From positions 1 to 29,309 of the IMG/VR virus record IMGVR_UViG_3300030328_003556: a stretch of 29,309 nucleotides of DNA; one strand, given 5' to 3'. The position numbers were made by a program, and so were the translations under genes. How positions within the stretch are numbered: the first letter of the stretch is position 1; every line of letters starts with the position of its first letter. Below, one piece after another: positions 1 through 10,233 of this stretch. The stretch comes from a virus. The notes beneath the pieces are model-generated. The model worked only from the letters and a program-made list of their open reading frames with translations. It had not been told where the DNA came from and ran no database searches.

Positions 1-613
1 GATATTCTGTACCTGCTGTTTTAAACAACAGAGTTCCATCAACCAAACCATTGATTGATGCAGTTGCAACTCCAACTGCTTGATTCATAAATTGCAAACC
101 ACCTATTTGTTGAGTACTAGTTGTTCTATCACTCTTAAGTACTAGACCAGTAAATGAACTTCCATGTACAACTAATTCTTGATTGGGAATATCAGTTCCG
201 ATACCAACTAAACCACCATCAGGGTTTAATAATAATGGCCTAACAGTGCTTCCAGAATCAATGTTTTGTGATGATTGAATATATGATGTTCTTTTACTAA
301 CAGTAGTGTTATGCCAGTAAGCACCTATAGTTAATCCACCACTATTTATTGGAGAATAATCATGTGATACAAATCTAGCAATATCCCATTTTGATCCTGT
401 TGTAGGGTTAGTGCCTCCAACTTTCCCAATCACATGTAGTTTTTCAGTAGGATCAGCAGTTCCGATACCAACATCACCATCTGAGTCGATGCGAACCTTT
501 TCATCACTATTAACACCAAAACTTAAAGAAGTATCGCTATTTACTAACGCATTGATAGTAACAGTACTAGAACTTCCTACTGGTTGAATTGTATTGACGT
601 TTAATACACTCAT
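1..613 (-). CDS. Tail-fibre-like structural protein, N-terminal 204 residues (runs off left edge)
   Basis: The frame opens at an ATG at 611-613 and stays open to position 1, so only the N-terminal 204 residues are visible. It begins MSVLNVNTIQPVGSSSTVTI. Two copies of a GIGT-x-x-P-x-x-x-L-x-V-x-G motif are present: GIGTADPTEKLHVIGK near residue 50 and GIGTDIPNQELVVHGS near residue 137. This pattern is typical of beta-structured, often trimeric, fibre or peripheral tail proteins of phages, whose C-terminus often carries an S74-type chaperone; that part would lie outside the window. The gene follows the 74-residue gene by 11 nt and is preceded by a late-promoter-like ATAAATAAC over that gene's stop codon. 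The role in host recognition is inferred from motif and position; the exact fibre type cannot be named. Confidence 0.8.
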   Translation of the reverse strand, partial: MSVLNVNTIQPVGSSSTVTINALVNSDTSLSFGVNSDEKVRIDSDGDVGIGTADPTEKLHVIGKVGGTNPTTGSKWDIARFVSHDYSPINSGGLTIGAYWHNTTVSKRTSYIQSSQNIDSGSTVRPLLLNPDGGLVGIGTDIPNQELVVHGSSFTGLVLKSDRTTSTQQIGGLQFMNQAVGVATASINGLVDGTLLFKTAGTEY

Positions 614-624
614 CTTATTATTTT

Positions 625-849
625 TTAGTTATTTATTAATTGAGATAACATAGTTTTGATATCAGAAAGATCACCTTTCATTTCCTCGACTGTGGATTCG
701 ATTTGATTTATTCTTTCTTTTTCAGATTTTCTGAAATTTCGTTGTGTAATATAATTATTATATTCAGTTTGAGAAGAGTTAACTACAGATCCTGTAATAT
801 TATCTCTTCTCAAATCACTATGACCTTTAACTTTAGAATAACGATCCAT
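625..849 (-). CDS. Small coiled-coil protein, conserved hypothetical type of marine T4-like phages
   Basis: This 74-residue protein starts MDRYSKVKGHSDLRRD. Its C-terminal half (about residues 40-72) is rich in Glu, Lys and Ile with heptad-like spacing (ERINQIESTVEEMKGDL), which predicts a short coiled coil. From memory, similar small proteins with an N-terminal Y-S-K-x-K-G and R-D-x-x-T/S-G pattern occur beside the DUF4815 protein and fibre genes in cyanophages, so it may be a virion adaptor or fibre-assembly factor. That role is not demonstrated by the sequence. The ATG lies only 2 nt after the stop codon of the 2,596-residue gene and no clear Shine-Dalgarno sequence precedes it, which suggests translational coupling. 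Confidence 0.75.
   Translation of the reverse strand: MDRYSKVKGHSDLRRDNITGSVVNSSQTEYNNYITQRNFRKSEKERINQIESTVEEMKGDLSDIKTMLSQLINN
628..636 (-). promoter_or_regulatory. Late-promoter-like motif before the fibre gene
   Basis: The minus strand reads ATAAATAAC, matching most of the T4 late promoter octamer TATAAATA. It overlaps the last codons and is followed directly by the stop of the 74-residue gene, about 15 nt before the fibre start codon. The identical nonamer occurs before gp8. The short leader leaves little room for a ribosome binding site. Confidence 0.4.
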
Positions 850-851
850 AA

Positions 852-3800
852 TTATGCTAATGCAATTGCTCTAAGACTTCTCACCATAGGTACAGAAGCT
901 TGAGATGTTGAAGTCATTACAAGTTTAACCTTATAATATTTAAATTCAGGTAATTCATTTACACTAAAAGTATAAGAAGTTAGATCTGGTGAAGATGATA
1001 CTATATCTGGATCTTTAGGAATAAAATTATCACTTGTTCCATCATTAGCAGTAGGATCTTTACTTACACCAAAACTATTTCTATTTTCATAACCTGGGAA
1101 TGGAGTGAAAATTGGTTCCTCCTCTTCATTATTGCTAATATAATAGAAGGCTCTAATATCAGAATTTATATTCACATAAGAATCCAACATAAGTTTAATA
1201 GAAGTAGCAGGTGTTTCTAAAGTAAGTCTAGTACTTACATAAGTACACTCTGATGGATCTTCTTTTAAAGTCTTAACCTTCCAATCAGTTGAATAATCAT
1301 CAATTACACTATTGATCCTATTACTTGTGAGTATACAACTAACTCTAGTAATATCGATAACAGGAGATAATCTATCATCATCACCTCTATTCAAATCTAA
1401 TAATAAATCAAAAGATTTCTCTCCTGCAATTCCTTCATTATCTTTAAGGTTACGGACCTCATTAATTCTAGATGCAATCATTCTTGGAGTATCTAAGAAA
1501 TTTGTTTCATTCAGTTGCACCCCTTCATATTCTTGTTCAACGTAGGCTGCTTCCGTTCCACTTACACTAGTTGCTGAAATAGTTTTAATTCTTCCACTAA
1601 CACTACATGAAGAAGGATTAGACATTGCAACTTGAGGAGTAATTGCCTCAAATTGTAAATTTCTACTCCCATATACTCGATGTGATGGATACGAATTGCT
1701 TGTTTCTGTTAGATATAAAGGAGGTAAAGTTGTTTGATTCTCACTTCTATCAGTAATCTTACCTACACCTCTTAAATTTCTAAAATCACTCATATTTACT
1801 TTACACCACCAATAATCCAGTCCTAAAGGATATTCTACAGGTTTATTTGGATCATCGTTTAGAATAATAGGATGTCTCCACATAGAAATTCTAGCACAAG
1901 AAACACCATTAAATTCAAACTTATAAACATTATGATTCTTCCTAAGAGGTTTTTTTAACCAACTCCTATTTCCAATATTAACGAATCTTGTTATACCAGT
2001 TAGTTTATTATTACTTACTCCCCGATATGCCATTAACTCATGTCTACATCTTATTAATCCAGGATTAGTTGCACTAACAGGAAGTCCTTCAAAATCTACA
2101 AATTTAGATGCATCTACTAGAGATATAGATCCAGTATCATCAAGACCATAATTAGCAGCAAGTTTAGTAGTTCCACCCTTTTCAACATGTACACCCCATA
2201 TACTCCCAAGACTTCCTGGAGAGTGTAATCCATGATTCTTTTGACTAACTCTTATATAAGTTCCATCATTTACAACTTCAATATTATCAATCTTAGAAGG
2301 AACTTCTACACCAGTAGTAGTCCAAGATTCAAGTAGTTCATATTCAGATCCACCAACATCAGTAACAACCATAGTTGAACCAGCACCAGTAAACCATGTT
2401 CCTTGAACTTGATCTAAAATTATTTCATTAAAACTGGAAAGAGTTCCAATACCCAATCTTAGATTTCTACCAAGAGCACTACTACCTATACTTGCAGTAA
2501 CTTCATCACCTGCTTGATATCCATATCCACCATTACTAATAGTTGCAGCAATTGCTACTCCATTTTTAATGTAAATATTAGCAGTACCATTTTTACCAGT
2601 TCCAGTTATATTAGTAAGAGAAACATTAGTATATTGTTGTTCACCTACTTCTGGAACATATCCTACACCAGGTACACTTATTTCCATTGTACCACTAGCA
2701 CTTCCTGCTACTCCTACAAATTTTCCAGTTGGAGTACTACTACCAGCACCTACATTAATATATTGTCTAATAGTAGTTCCTTCCTTCATTGCAGTGAATG
2801 ATGCACCCATTCCAATTCCACCATTTGTTAATCCTAATCTAAGTTTTCTTGCAACAGAATGAATTGCACCTGGTAGTAATCTCTGAACATGAGAATTTCT
2901 ATTCTCACCCATCATTCCTCTCTTAGGATTATAGAAATTAATAACTCCATCTTTCACAAACTTAGCTCTATAAAGTTTAAAAGTTAAATCTTCATATTGA
3001 CTTGGAGTCCATGTAGAAGCATTTTGAGATTTAAATAAAGATCCTAGTGTTGGTTGTGTATTAACTCGAACTCTATCTCCAGTTTCTTCATCTTTAAACC
3101 TAACATCATTATCTCCCATTCTAGAAATAAAGACTTTATATTCTGTAGAATTAGATAATAATACAATACAATATTCCTTACCTCCTTCTAAGTATACAGG
3201 AGCCTCAAATTCTATAGTAGTTGGTTTAGTTGCATTATTAGTTAATACAATATCATCAGGATCGATATCGACACTAGAGAAAGGAAGAATAACTGAAGTA
3301 GGTAATCCCAATTCCATTGTTCTTAATTGACATGTAACTGGAATATCATTTTTATCCTTTGCTTGGAAATAAACTTCTGCTTTAGTTACAAATACTCCAT
3401 TTTCATCATCACATGCAAAAGATTGTGCAAGAGGGTCAATATACTTACCAGTAAATTTAAGTTCGGTTTTTGTTTTCTTTAATGGTATTTCCTCAACAAC
3501 TGCATTTTTTACAGATATTATTTTTTCTTGTACAGTTTCAACTGTACCTTTAGCTTCATATTTTGCATTTCCAGCAGTATTTACAATACCTATTGGTTTG
3601 TACTTATTATTTTTCTGATCCGTAAGTCTAAAAGTCTTAGGTCCATTAGTCAACCATCTTGGGTTTCCAGGAATATGAGGATCGGGAATATAAAAACAGA
3701 ATTTAATAAATCCCCTATGATCAGAAACTAATTTAACATTAGTAACTTTTGCAATTGCTCCACTCTTCTCTCCAACTATTTCCATTCCTTTTCTAATATA

Positions 3801-6800
3801 TCCAGATCTATCACCTTGATTACCATCTAATCTTCCTAAAGTATGGGTATCGATATTAAGTATTGTAGAAGTAGTTGAATATGCATTTGGAATTTTAGTT
3901 TTTCCATTATCATAAGGATTTCCCTTATATTTGGCACCATATTTTGTTCCTTTAGATCCGGGCCATGAAGTTTTATTTATTTTTCCAGATCTATGACTAG
4001 GATAACAAATTCTAGCAGTAATTTCGGGAACTTCATCTTGAAGATTACCTCCATTACTTATAAAATCAGGCATATTTCCCGAAATATTTTCTCCTGGTTC
4101 AAATACACCCGATATCATTTCAATTTCAACAAGTTTAGGTGTAATCCATTTTTCCATCCTCTTACCCTGTAAAAATGGATAAAGTCTAGTGAAAGATTTA
4201 AATCCCCAACCTCTACCTTCAACATTTCTAGAACGCATCCATTTCGCCACTTCTGTAGAAAGGATTTCATCCCCCATTGATTCATTTTCCCAAACCTCTT
4301 TGACCTGAATCTGACTTCCTAGTTTTTCTTTCTTAACAGTAACAGCTTCAACATATAAACCTTTTGATGGAATTGTTCCATTTTTAAAGTATTTTCTACT
4401 ACCACCTATCCACTTATGTTTACCAGTATGATCTCCATTCTTCATTGCTTTCCGCCAAGCCTTTCTGGTAGCAGCAGATTCTTCTGCTCCGCCAGGTGCA
4501 TCATATCTCTTAGATTGTTTTGCAGTAAGAGCTGGTTTCCATTCAGGTTTTCCTGTCCATGTAGTATTCCAAGAATCCCAAATTTGAGGTGCTAATCCAG
4601 TTTCTGGATCAACTCCATTAATTTTAGCTTGTTCAGCCATTACAGCAGAGAAGTTTCCTTCTACTTTAACTGTTTTTGGTTCAAGTCTTACTTGATCTAC
4701 CCAAACATCTACAGATGGATTTAATCTTAATCTTCCTTTCCAATATTTTACCAAATATGGAGTTACACTTATAATTCTTGTTGCATATTGTTGATCTTTC
4801 CACTCTACGTGAGAATAATCTAAAGTTAAAGTATCACCAGTCAATTTACAATTTTCACCACTTAAAGTACCCATAGTATCGGGTTCTTCTGTAGTCCAAT
4901 ATGGATCTGAAAATGTTCCAATTCCTAATGTAGAAGTAGAACCAATCATCAACTCTATTTCTGTAGTATGATGACTTGCTCTCATAAATGATTGTTGTGG
5001 ATCAATAGAATTCTTTAATCCAGACTGAACATCTTGTGTACTTAAACTTGAGAAATTATCTACAAAGAAACCACTCTTAAATCTATTCAATCCTGTAGAA
5101 TCAGGAATAAACATATTTGCAGTATCTGTTTCTAAAAGAGTAAGAGTTGAAAAATCTTCTAAATTGGCAATTCTAGTTTCCAATCTAGCAATATCAGTCA
5201 TTCTAAATCTCTTATAATTCGTTCTAGAAATACTAGCATCTTCAACATTATAAAGATATGGTGGTAAAAATATTCTTCCTATTTCTATTGAATCTGCAAC
5301 AGCAGGAGGATCCATTGGAACATCTCTAGGAGTTCCTTTTACAATTTGAAATTCTCCTTTACCATTAAGATATATTTTATCAACTCTAGGAAGATAATAG
5401 TTGAAACTCTTTAAGAAAACACTTTCATCATTTGCTAAAATATTTTCAGCACTATTTCCTGAAGATGTAAAATTACGTGAACTAAATTCAAACGGACTTC
5501 TACCATTAGCAACAACAGTATAATCAGAAACTCTAGGTCTCATATCGAGCATATCGCCATTCCTTACATCATGAAAATATGGAACATTTCCATAATCAAA
5601 ACTAGAATAAGAATCTACAGTAGTTAAATCTCCAGTATCAGATGAATCATAATATGCATTTTCAAAATATATTATAATTTTCTGAGATGGTATTTTATCA
5701 TTAGATTTTCTTTGTATACGAGAATAATCATATATTGTATTTCTTTGTCCATTATCAAATATATAATATTCAGAAATATTATTTGATCTTACATCAAGAT
5801 CTTGGAATTTTGCTGTTATATTAGATTCTTCAAATTCTAAAGTTTCTCCTTCTACAAAATTCTCACCATTTAAGGGAATAATATCAATTGTAGTATCATT
5901 AAACAAATTAACTACAGCTGCTTTTGCTAAACTCTCAGATCCAACAACACTTTCTCCTAGAATAAGATCAGATGTAGTACCTTGAGGACCAGACAATGAA
6001 GAAACAGACATTCTAGGTGATGAAGGTGTATCTGCTGGTTGAGTTGCTTCATATATACCATAAATTCTATAAACATCAGAAACATTTAAACTAATAAGTT
6101 CATCTTCTACTCTAGTTCCAAATGGATACTGTCCAGTAGTTGTTCCTGGTCCAACTAATCCATTATTGAGAGTAGTTGCTCCAAGTCCAGATCCAGTATA
6201 TATTGATTTATCAACAATTAAACTATTTGCTCTATTTCTAAGTTTGATTTTAGATGTTAAATTTGTTTTAAGAATAGTAGCTACTAAATCAGCTCCATAA
6301 TCTGTAGTTCCTAAACCATTAAATGTTATTGTTTTTCCATTAGTTGAAATATTTACTTTATCAGCAGTAAGAGGTTCAATTGTACCATCAGTACGAAGTA
6401 ATGTATATCTTTGATCTTGATAATCTAAGAAAGATTCATTTTTATTAGAAAGAGTTACACTTGTACTATTATTATCAATATCTACACTAAATTGTCTTCT
6501 AATAATTAATTTTGATTCACTAGTATCTATTTCTGAAATATTAGCATTAGGAAGAGATGTAAATAGATAACTAGAATCATCAATATCTTCTACTCTTGGT
6601 CGTTGTATTCTAATATTGTTAAGTGTAGATTTAGCAGAATTATTAGGAGTTCCAATAGGAAGAGTACCTGTTGTAATTCCTGTTACAGTTGCAAGACCAA
6701 CTATAGTTAATTCAGTTGAAGTTATTTCATTACTAAAAACTTTTGTTACTCTAGCAAGAACTGGTTCATCATATTCACTAGATTTAAATTTTATAATATC

Positions 6801-8642
6801 ATTATTCTTAACAATAACAGAATAATTTGGATCAGGTAATGTTATACTACTTACACCTGTAGTTACATCAAGAGCAGTAATACCACCTTGATCTAAATTA
6901 ACAACACCTTTTAATGCCATATTAGCATTAAAAGTACTTATACCAAGGCTATCTAATTTAGGAGAGAATACAGATTTAGTATCTGAAAATTCATATTGAG
7001 TAACTCCTGTAGAAATACCACTTGTACTTATACCATTGAATGCAAAATATTCACTTTTTACAAATTTACCTTTAACATCTGTTAAAGTAAGAGTTTTAGA
7101 ATCACTAACTGATTCCTTTAAATATCCACTAGCTCCACTAGATCTTCCTTCAACATAAGTAGGAACAGGTAATGTGATCCTCCTATTCATGTTTATAGTA
7201 GTATAGGTCTGTACATCAAAAAAGGATGTATTCCACTTATTAAGATCTAAATTATTGGTATCATATCCTCCTTTTTTAAGAGAAAAATCATACATACGAG
7301 CCACACCAATTTCTTGTCCAGCCGCTACATTCCAATCACTATCTCCACTAGAAGTAAAAGAATCACCACCTACTCTTTGATCTCTCAAACTTACAGTATA
7401 AGTATTTCCTATACCAATTTTAGGAGTACCAGAAATGCTCTGTAAGGTTACATTTCTTCCTGTTTCATATTTAATATTTTTATTTTTCTTTCTTTTTGTA
7501 GTTCTTGGTTTTTCTACATCTAAACGAATCTGATCAGTAACTTCAACTTCATATCCTCTGACATATGCTTTTCCATCACTTATAATATAATTCATCAAGT
7601 CATCAGAAGGAGTATTTCCTTCATCTGTCTCTTCTCCTGCTAGATAATTACCATTATTTCCTTCTAAATTATTTAAACACTCTTCTACATCTACGCCAAA
7701 TGGTCTTATATAATAATCTCCATCAGTTTCATATGTCCGTGAAGCCATTGCATCACGTATTGCAGTGAATTCTGGACCTTGAGGTAAACTTTGTATAGTT
7801 CCATCAAGAACTTGTGTTAATTCAATAAAACCATCATTACCAGTCGAATCTAATGGATACTTAGCAAGAGTAGCAGTTATTTTAAGTCTATCTGCTCCTG
7901 GTGCACCATAATTATTAAATCCTTGTGCATTATCATATAATGAAGAATCATCATCTGCTGTTATGAATTCCTCAAGAATATCAAACCCTATTCGATAAGT
8001 TGGAGTAGTTCCATACTGATCCAATACTAATAATTGATCCGTTACATTAACAAAATTCCCTCTTATAAAGTATATACCTGCAGCAATTCTAAATATAGAC
8101 CCATTTCCAGTAGAATTTGCTGGAATTGTTGTAGCAAAATTTTCACCAGATGTAATAATTACATTAGACAAAGAAATACCAGATTCAGTTATAAGATTTT
8201 CGCCATCTGCAAAAACTATTGGAGCATCTTCTCCTTCTCCAGGAGTTAAATAACCAATATATAAAGTTGGATTTCCCCTTTCAGACTCAATATCAGTTAA
8301 ATAATGTTCAACTTTTGCTTTAACACCAGTTGTTTGACCTGTAACTACTGTACCTATTAATTCTTTAAGATATGTCGATACTTCAACTCCCCCAAATTCA
8401 CCTTGCAACTCAACAACAGAAACATCCGAATCATAAGATGTTTCACCAGGAATCACTATGGATCCCTCTTTAAACATAGAATTACCAAATTGTTCAATTT
8501 GGTTTTGGAGAATAGATTGTAAAGTGGTTAACTCTCTTGCCTGTACAGGATAAGAAGGCTTAAATAAAACCTTATAAAAATTATTATCCTCATTAAAATC
8601 GTCAAAATATGGAGAGACGTTAAGATTAGTTTCCTGTGGCAT
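852..8642 (-). CDS. Giant DUF4815-type virion structural protein (baseplate/fibre-associated)
   Basis: This 2,596-residue protein starts MPQETNLNVSPYFDDF and has the N-terminal pattern of DUF4815 phage structural proteins (YKVLFKPSYPVQARELTTLQ and FKEGSIVIPG near residues 24-65). A short coiled coil, ARLETRIANLEDF, lies near residue 1,145. A block seen in many T4-like marine phages follows near 1,480-1,530 (MRSRN, FTRLYPFLQGK, KLVEIEMISG, FEPGENISG), and then DPLAQSFACDDENGVFVTKA near 1,735, another family hallmark. Between about 1,340 and 1,450 there is a Trp- and Lys-rich stretch. A glycine-rich G-Y-G-Y segment lies near 1,985-2,050. The start is 6 nt after the gp8 stop. The gene occupies the place of T4 gp9/gp10, and a role linking baseplate to fibres is likely but inferred. 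It is at the long end for the family. Confidence 0.88.
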   Translation of the reverse strand: MPQETNLNVSPYFDDFNEDNNFYKVLFKPSYPVQARELTTLQSILQNQIEQFGNSMFKEGSIVIPGETSYDSDVSVVELQGEFGGVEVSTYLKELIGTVVTGQTTGVKAKVEHYLTDIESERGNPTLYIGYLTPGEGEDAPIVFADGENLITESGISLSNVIITSGENFATTIPANSTGNGSIFRIAAGIYFIRGNFVNVTDQLLVLDQYGTTPTYRIGFDILEEFITADDDSSLYDNAQGFNNYGAPGADRLKITATLAKYPLDSTGNDGFIELTQVLDGTIQSLPQGPEFTAIRDAMASRTYETDGDYYIRPFGVDVEECLNNLEGNNGNYLAGEETDEGNTPSDDLMNYIISDGKAYVRGYEVEVTDQIRLDVEKPRTTKRKKNKNIKYETGRNVTLQSISGTPKIGIGNTYTVSLRDQRVGGDSFTSSGDSDWNVAAGQEIGVARMYDFSLKKGGYDTNNLDLNKWNTSFFDVQTYTTINMNRRITLPVPTYVEGRSSGASGYLKESVSDSKTLTLTDVKGKFVKSEYFAFNGISTSGISTGVTQYEFSDTKSVFSPKLDSLGISTFNANMALKGVVNLDQGGITALDVTTGVSSITLPDPNYSVIVKNNDIIKFKSSEYDEPVLARVTKVFSNEITSTELTIVGLATVTGITTGTLPIGTPNNSAKSTLNNIRIQRPRVEDIDDSSYLFTSLPNANISEIDTSESKLIIRRQFSVDIDNNSTSVTLSNKNESFLDYQDQRYTLLRTDGTIEPLTADKVNISTNGKTITFNGLGTTDYGADLVATILKTNLTSKIKLRNRANSLIVDKSIYTGSGLGATTLNNGLVGPGTTTGQYPFGTRVEDELISLNVSDVYRIYGIYEATQPADTPSSPRMSVSSLSGPQGTTSDLILGESVVGSESLAKAAVVNLFNDTTIDIIPLNGENFVEGETLEFEESNITAKFQDLDVRSNNISEYYIFDNGQRNTIYDYSRIQRKSNDKIPSQKIIIYFENAYYDSSDTGDLTTVDSYSSFDYGNVPYFHDVRNGDMLDMRPRVSDYTVVANGRSPFEFSSRNFTSSGNSAENILANDESVFLKSFNYYLPRVDKIYLNGKGEFQIVKGTPRDVPMDPPAVADSIEIGRIFLPPYLYNVEDASISRTNYKRFRMTDIARLETRIANLEDFSTLTLLETDTANMFIPDSTGLNRFKSGFFVDNFSSLSTQDVQSGLKNSIDPQQSFMRASHHTTEIELMIGSTSTLGIGTFSDPYWTTEEPDTMGTLSGENCKLTGDTLTLDYSHVEWKDQQYATRIISVTPYLVKYWKGRLRLNPSVDVWVDQVRLEPKTVKVEGNFSAVMAEQAKINGVDPETGLAPQIWDSWNTTWTGKPEWKPALTAKQSKRYDAPGGAEESAATRKAWRKAMKNGDHTGKHKWIGGSRKYFKNGTIPSKGLYVEAVTVKKEKLGSQIQVKEVWENESMGDEILSTEVAKWMRSRNVEGRGWGFKSFTRLYPFLQGKRMEKWITPKLVEIEMISGVFEPGENISGNMPDFISNGGNLQDEVPEITARICYPSHRSGKINKTSWPGSKGTKYGAKYKGNPYDNGKTKIPNAYSTTSTILNIDTHTLGRLDGNQGDRSGYIRKGMEIVGEKSGAIAKVTNVKLVSDHRGFIKFCFYIPDPHIPGNPRWLTNGPKTFRLTDQKNNKYKPIGIVNTAGNAKYEAKGTVETVQEKIISVKNAVVEEIPLKKTKTELKFTGKYIDPLAQSFACDDENGVFVTKAEVYFQAKDKNDIPVTCQLRTMELGLPTSVILPFSSVDIDPDDIVLTNNATKPTTIEFEAPVYLEGGKEYCIVLLSNSTEYKVFISRMGDNDVRFKDEETGDRVRVNTQPTLGSLFKSQNASTWTPSQYEDLTFKLYRAKFVKDGVINFYNPKRGMMGENRNSHVQRLLPGAIHSVARKLRLGLTNGGIGMGASFTAMKEGTTIRQYINVGAGSSTPTGKFVGVAGSASGTMEISVPGVGYVPEVGEQQYTNVSLTNITGTGKNGTANIYIKNGVAIAATISNGGYGYQAGDEVTASIGSSALGRNLRLGIGTLSSFNEIILDQVQGTWFTGAGSTMVVTDVGGSEYELLESWTTTGVEVPSKIDNIEVVNDGTYIRVSQKNHGLHSPGSLGSIWGVHVEKGGTTKLAANYGLDDTGSISLVDASKFVDFEGLPVSATNPGLIRCRHELMAYRGVSNNKLTGITRFVNIGNRSWLKKPLRKNHNVYKFEFNGVSCARISMWRHPIILNDDPNKPVEYPLGLDYWWCKVNMSDFRNLRGVGKITDRSENQTTLPPLYLTETSNSYPSHRVYGSRNLQFEAITPQVAMSNPSSCSVSGRIKTISATSVSGTEAAYVEQEYEGVQLNETNFLDTPRMIASRINEVRNLKDNEGIAGEKSFDLLLDLNRGDDDRLSPVIDITRVSCILTSNRINSVIDDYSTDWKVKTLKEDPSECTYVSTRLTLETPATSIKLMLDSYVNINSDIRAFYYISNNEEEEPIFTPFPGYENRNSFGVSKDPTANDGTSDNFIPKDPDIVSSSPDLTSYTFSVNELPEFKYYKVKLVMTSTSQASVPMVRSLRAIALA

Positions 8643-8648
8643 AATCCT

Positions 8649-10208
8649 TTAGAATTGCAAAATTACCTTGATATCTTCTTTTTGATTTACTGAACGAGTC
8701 ACTGCTGGTCGGTTATCGACAAATATAATGTTTCCAGAATATTTCTTAGACTCTGGATACGAAACCCCTTTCGTAAATGTTTGTCCAAGATAATACGTTC
8801 TATTATTTATTACAGTAGATATACCACTAAATGCAGTATCTATATCTAAATTTGTAGATCCACCAACTACAGTAATGTTGCCACCTGTTCCTACATCAGC
8901 AGAAAATCCAAATAATCTGAATCCATAAGTTGGATTAGATACAGCAGCACCAACAGTATTAAAACCAACGTTGGTTTTATCTTGCCAATATTTTAATACC
9001 CCTGTAGTACTATCATATGAAACTACACGACCAACTGCAGTAGATCCAACTCCAATAGTCTGAGTAATAGGAGAATCAGCAGTAAAAGTAGTTGTAGTAA
9101 CAGCCGCACCTGTCAATCTTAAAGCATATAAAGCACTTGCTTTAGGTGAACTTAATAAAGTAGAAGATCCATATTGTTCTGGATTTTCTACAACACCAAC
9201 TCTTGCAATCTCATTACCAGTAATAAAATCTGGATTCTGTTCATCATTCTCAATTCTAGAATAAACTAAAACATAGAAAGAACCTAATTCTCTATAGATA
9301 TTAGATCCATGACCACCTTTAGGTGGTATTATAACGTCAAATGTTGGAGTAGTAGTACCAGTAGGCACTCCACCTGCAACTAAATCTACAGTTCCATAAG
9401 TATATCCAGAACCACCACTTGAAATAGTAATAGATTCTACTTGAGAATTATTATTAACAACAATAGTAGCTTCTGCTCCACTTCCATCTCCATTAATAGG
9501 AACTCTAGTATAAGTAGTATTAGGAGGACCAACTGCTACTCCTCTTTCAGTTATAGTTGCAATCTTTATTTCACCACTTAATGCTGCATTATCTCTTACC
9601 ACACTTACTCCAGCATCTGATGTAGTTAACCAATCAGAAGGAACTGGCATAAAATCAATAGAATCAAATTTTACAATATCACTAGGAGAAATTGTATACA
9701 AATATTTCCAAATATATCCATCACCACTAGTTCCTGCACTTCTAGGTTCCAAATCAGTAAAATTAGGTTCATCTAAAGATGGTCTTCCTGAAGAATTTTC
9801 AGGATCGGTACCATTTTGTAGACAAATATAGACTTTAAATTCACTATTTACAACAAAGTAGTTTGCCGAATAAAGATTTGTAGCATTAGAAGGTTTAGAT
9901 AAATTAGTTCTTGTAATATCATTACGATACATATCATATGTCACACCTGAAGTCCATGTTTTTCTACGAACCATTCTCTTTACATCACCAGCATTAACCT
10001 TTTTCAAGGCAATCATAGTATCCCAATAATCATCTTCCTGCTCAAAACTATCCTTGGGAGCAGGAGGACTAGTATTCCAATCAGATGCTATATCTGTAGG
10101 ATTAGGTAGTCCTACAAAAGTATAATAAGAATTTGAATCAGATCTAGCAGCAGATACAAAATTTGCAGCATTCAATATTCTAATCTGATCGGTTATAATC
10201 GCTGACAT
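8649..10208 (-). CDS. 8: Baseplate wedge subunit gp8
   Basis: This 519-residue protein starts MSAIITDQIRILNAANFV. Its N-terminal half shows the T4 gp8 pattern: YTFVGLPNP near residue 30, DSFEQEDDYWDTMIALKKV near 53-71, VKRMVRRKTW and YDMYRNDI near 75-97, then YFVVNSEFKVYICLQNG and GDGYIWKYLYTISP to about residue 175. In T4, gp8 dimerises and joins the wedge between gp7 and gp10. T4 gp8 is about 334 residues, so this protein carries extra material, including a glycine-rich GSGAEAT and GGSGYTYG beta segment near 245-270 and a C-terminal region after about 300. The order gp6, giant gene, gp8 also supports the call. A late-promoter-like motif overlaps the end of the previous gene. Confidence 0.88.
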   Translation of the reverse strand: MSAIITDQIRILNAANFVSAARSDSNSYYTFVGLPNPTDIASDWNTSPPAPKDSFEQEDDYWDTMIALKKVNAGDVKRMVRRKTWTSGVTYDMYRNDITRTNLSKPSNATNLYSANYFVVNSEFKVYICLQNGTDPENSSGRPSLDEPNFTDLEPRSAGTSGDGYIWKYLYTISPSDIVKFDSIDFMPVPSDWLTTSDAGVSVVRDNAALSGEIKIATITERGVAVGPPNTTYTRVPINGDGSGAEATIVVNNNSQVESITISSGGSGYTYGTVDLVAGGVPTGTTTPTFDVIIPPKGGHGSNIYRELGSFYVLVYSRIENDEQNPDFITGNEIARVGVVENPEQYGSSTLLSSPKASALYALRLTGAAVTTTTFTADSPITQTIGVGSTAVGRVVSYDSTTGVLKYWQDKTNVGFNTVGAAVSNPTYGFRLFGFSADVGTGGNITVVGGSTNLDIDTAFSGISTVINNRTYYLGQTFTKGVSYPESKKYSGNIIFVDNRPAVTRSVNQKEDIKVILQF

Positions 10209-10224
10209 TTTTATCGGTCTTTTT

Positions 10225-10233
10225 GTTATTTAT
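10225..10233 (-). promoter_or_regulatory. Late-promoter-like motif before gp8
   Basis: The minus strand reads ATAAATAAC, with ACATAAATA giving a close match to the T4-type late octamer. It spans the TAA stop of the 4,366-residue gene and lies about 17 nt before the gp8 ATG. The same nonamer is found before the fibre gene, where it also overlaps an upstream stop codon. Confidence 0.45.

Noticed and set aside
703-903. Plus-strand frame of 66 codons opposite the 74-residue gene
   Set aside because: Antisense shadow of a good minus-strand gene, with no promoter or ribosome binding site.
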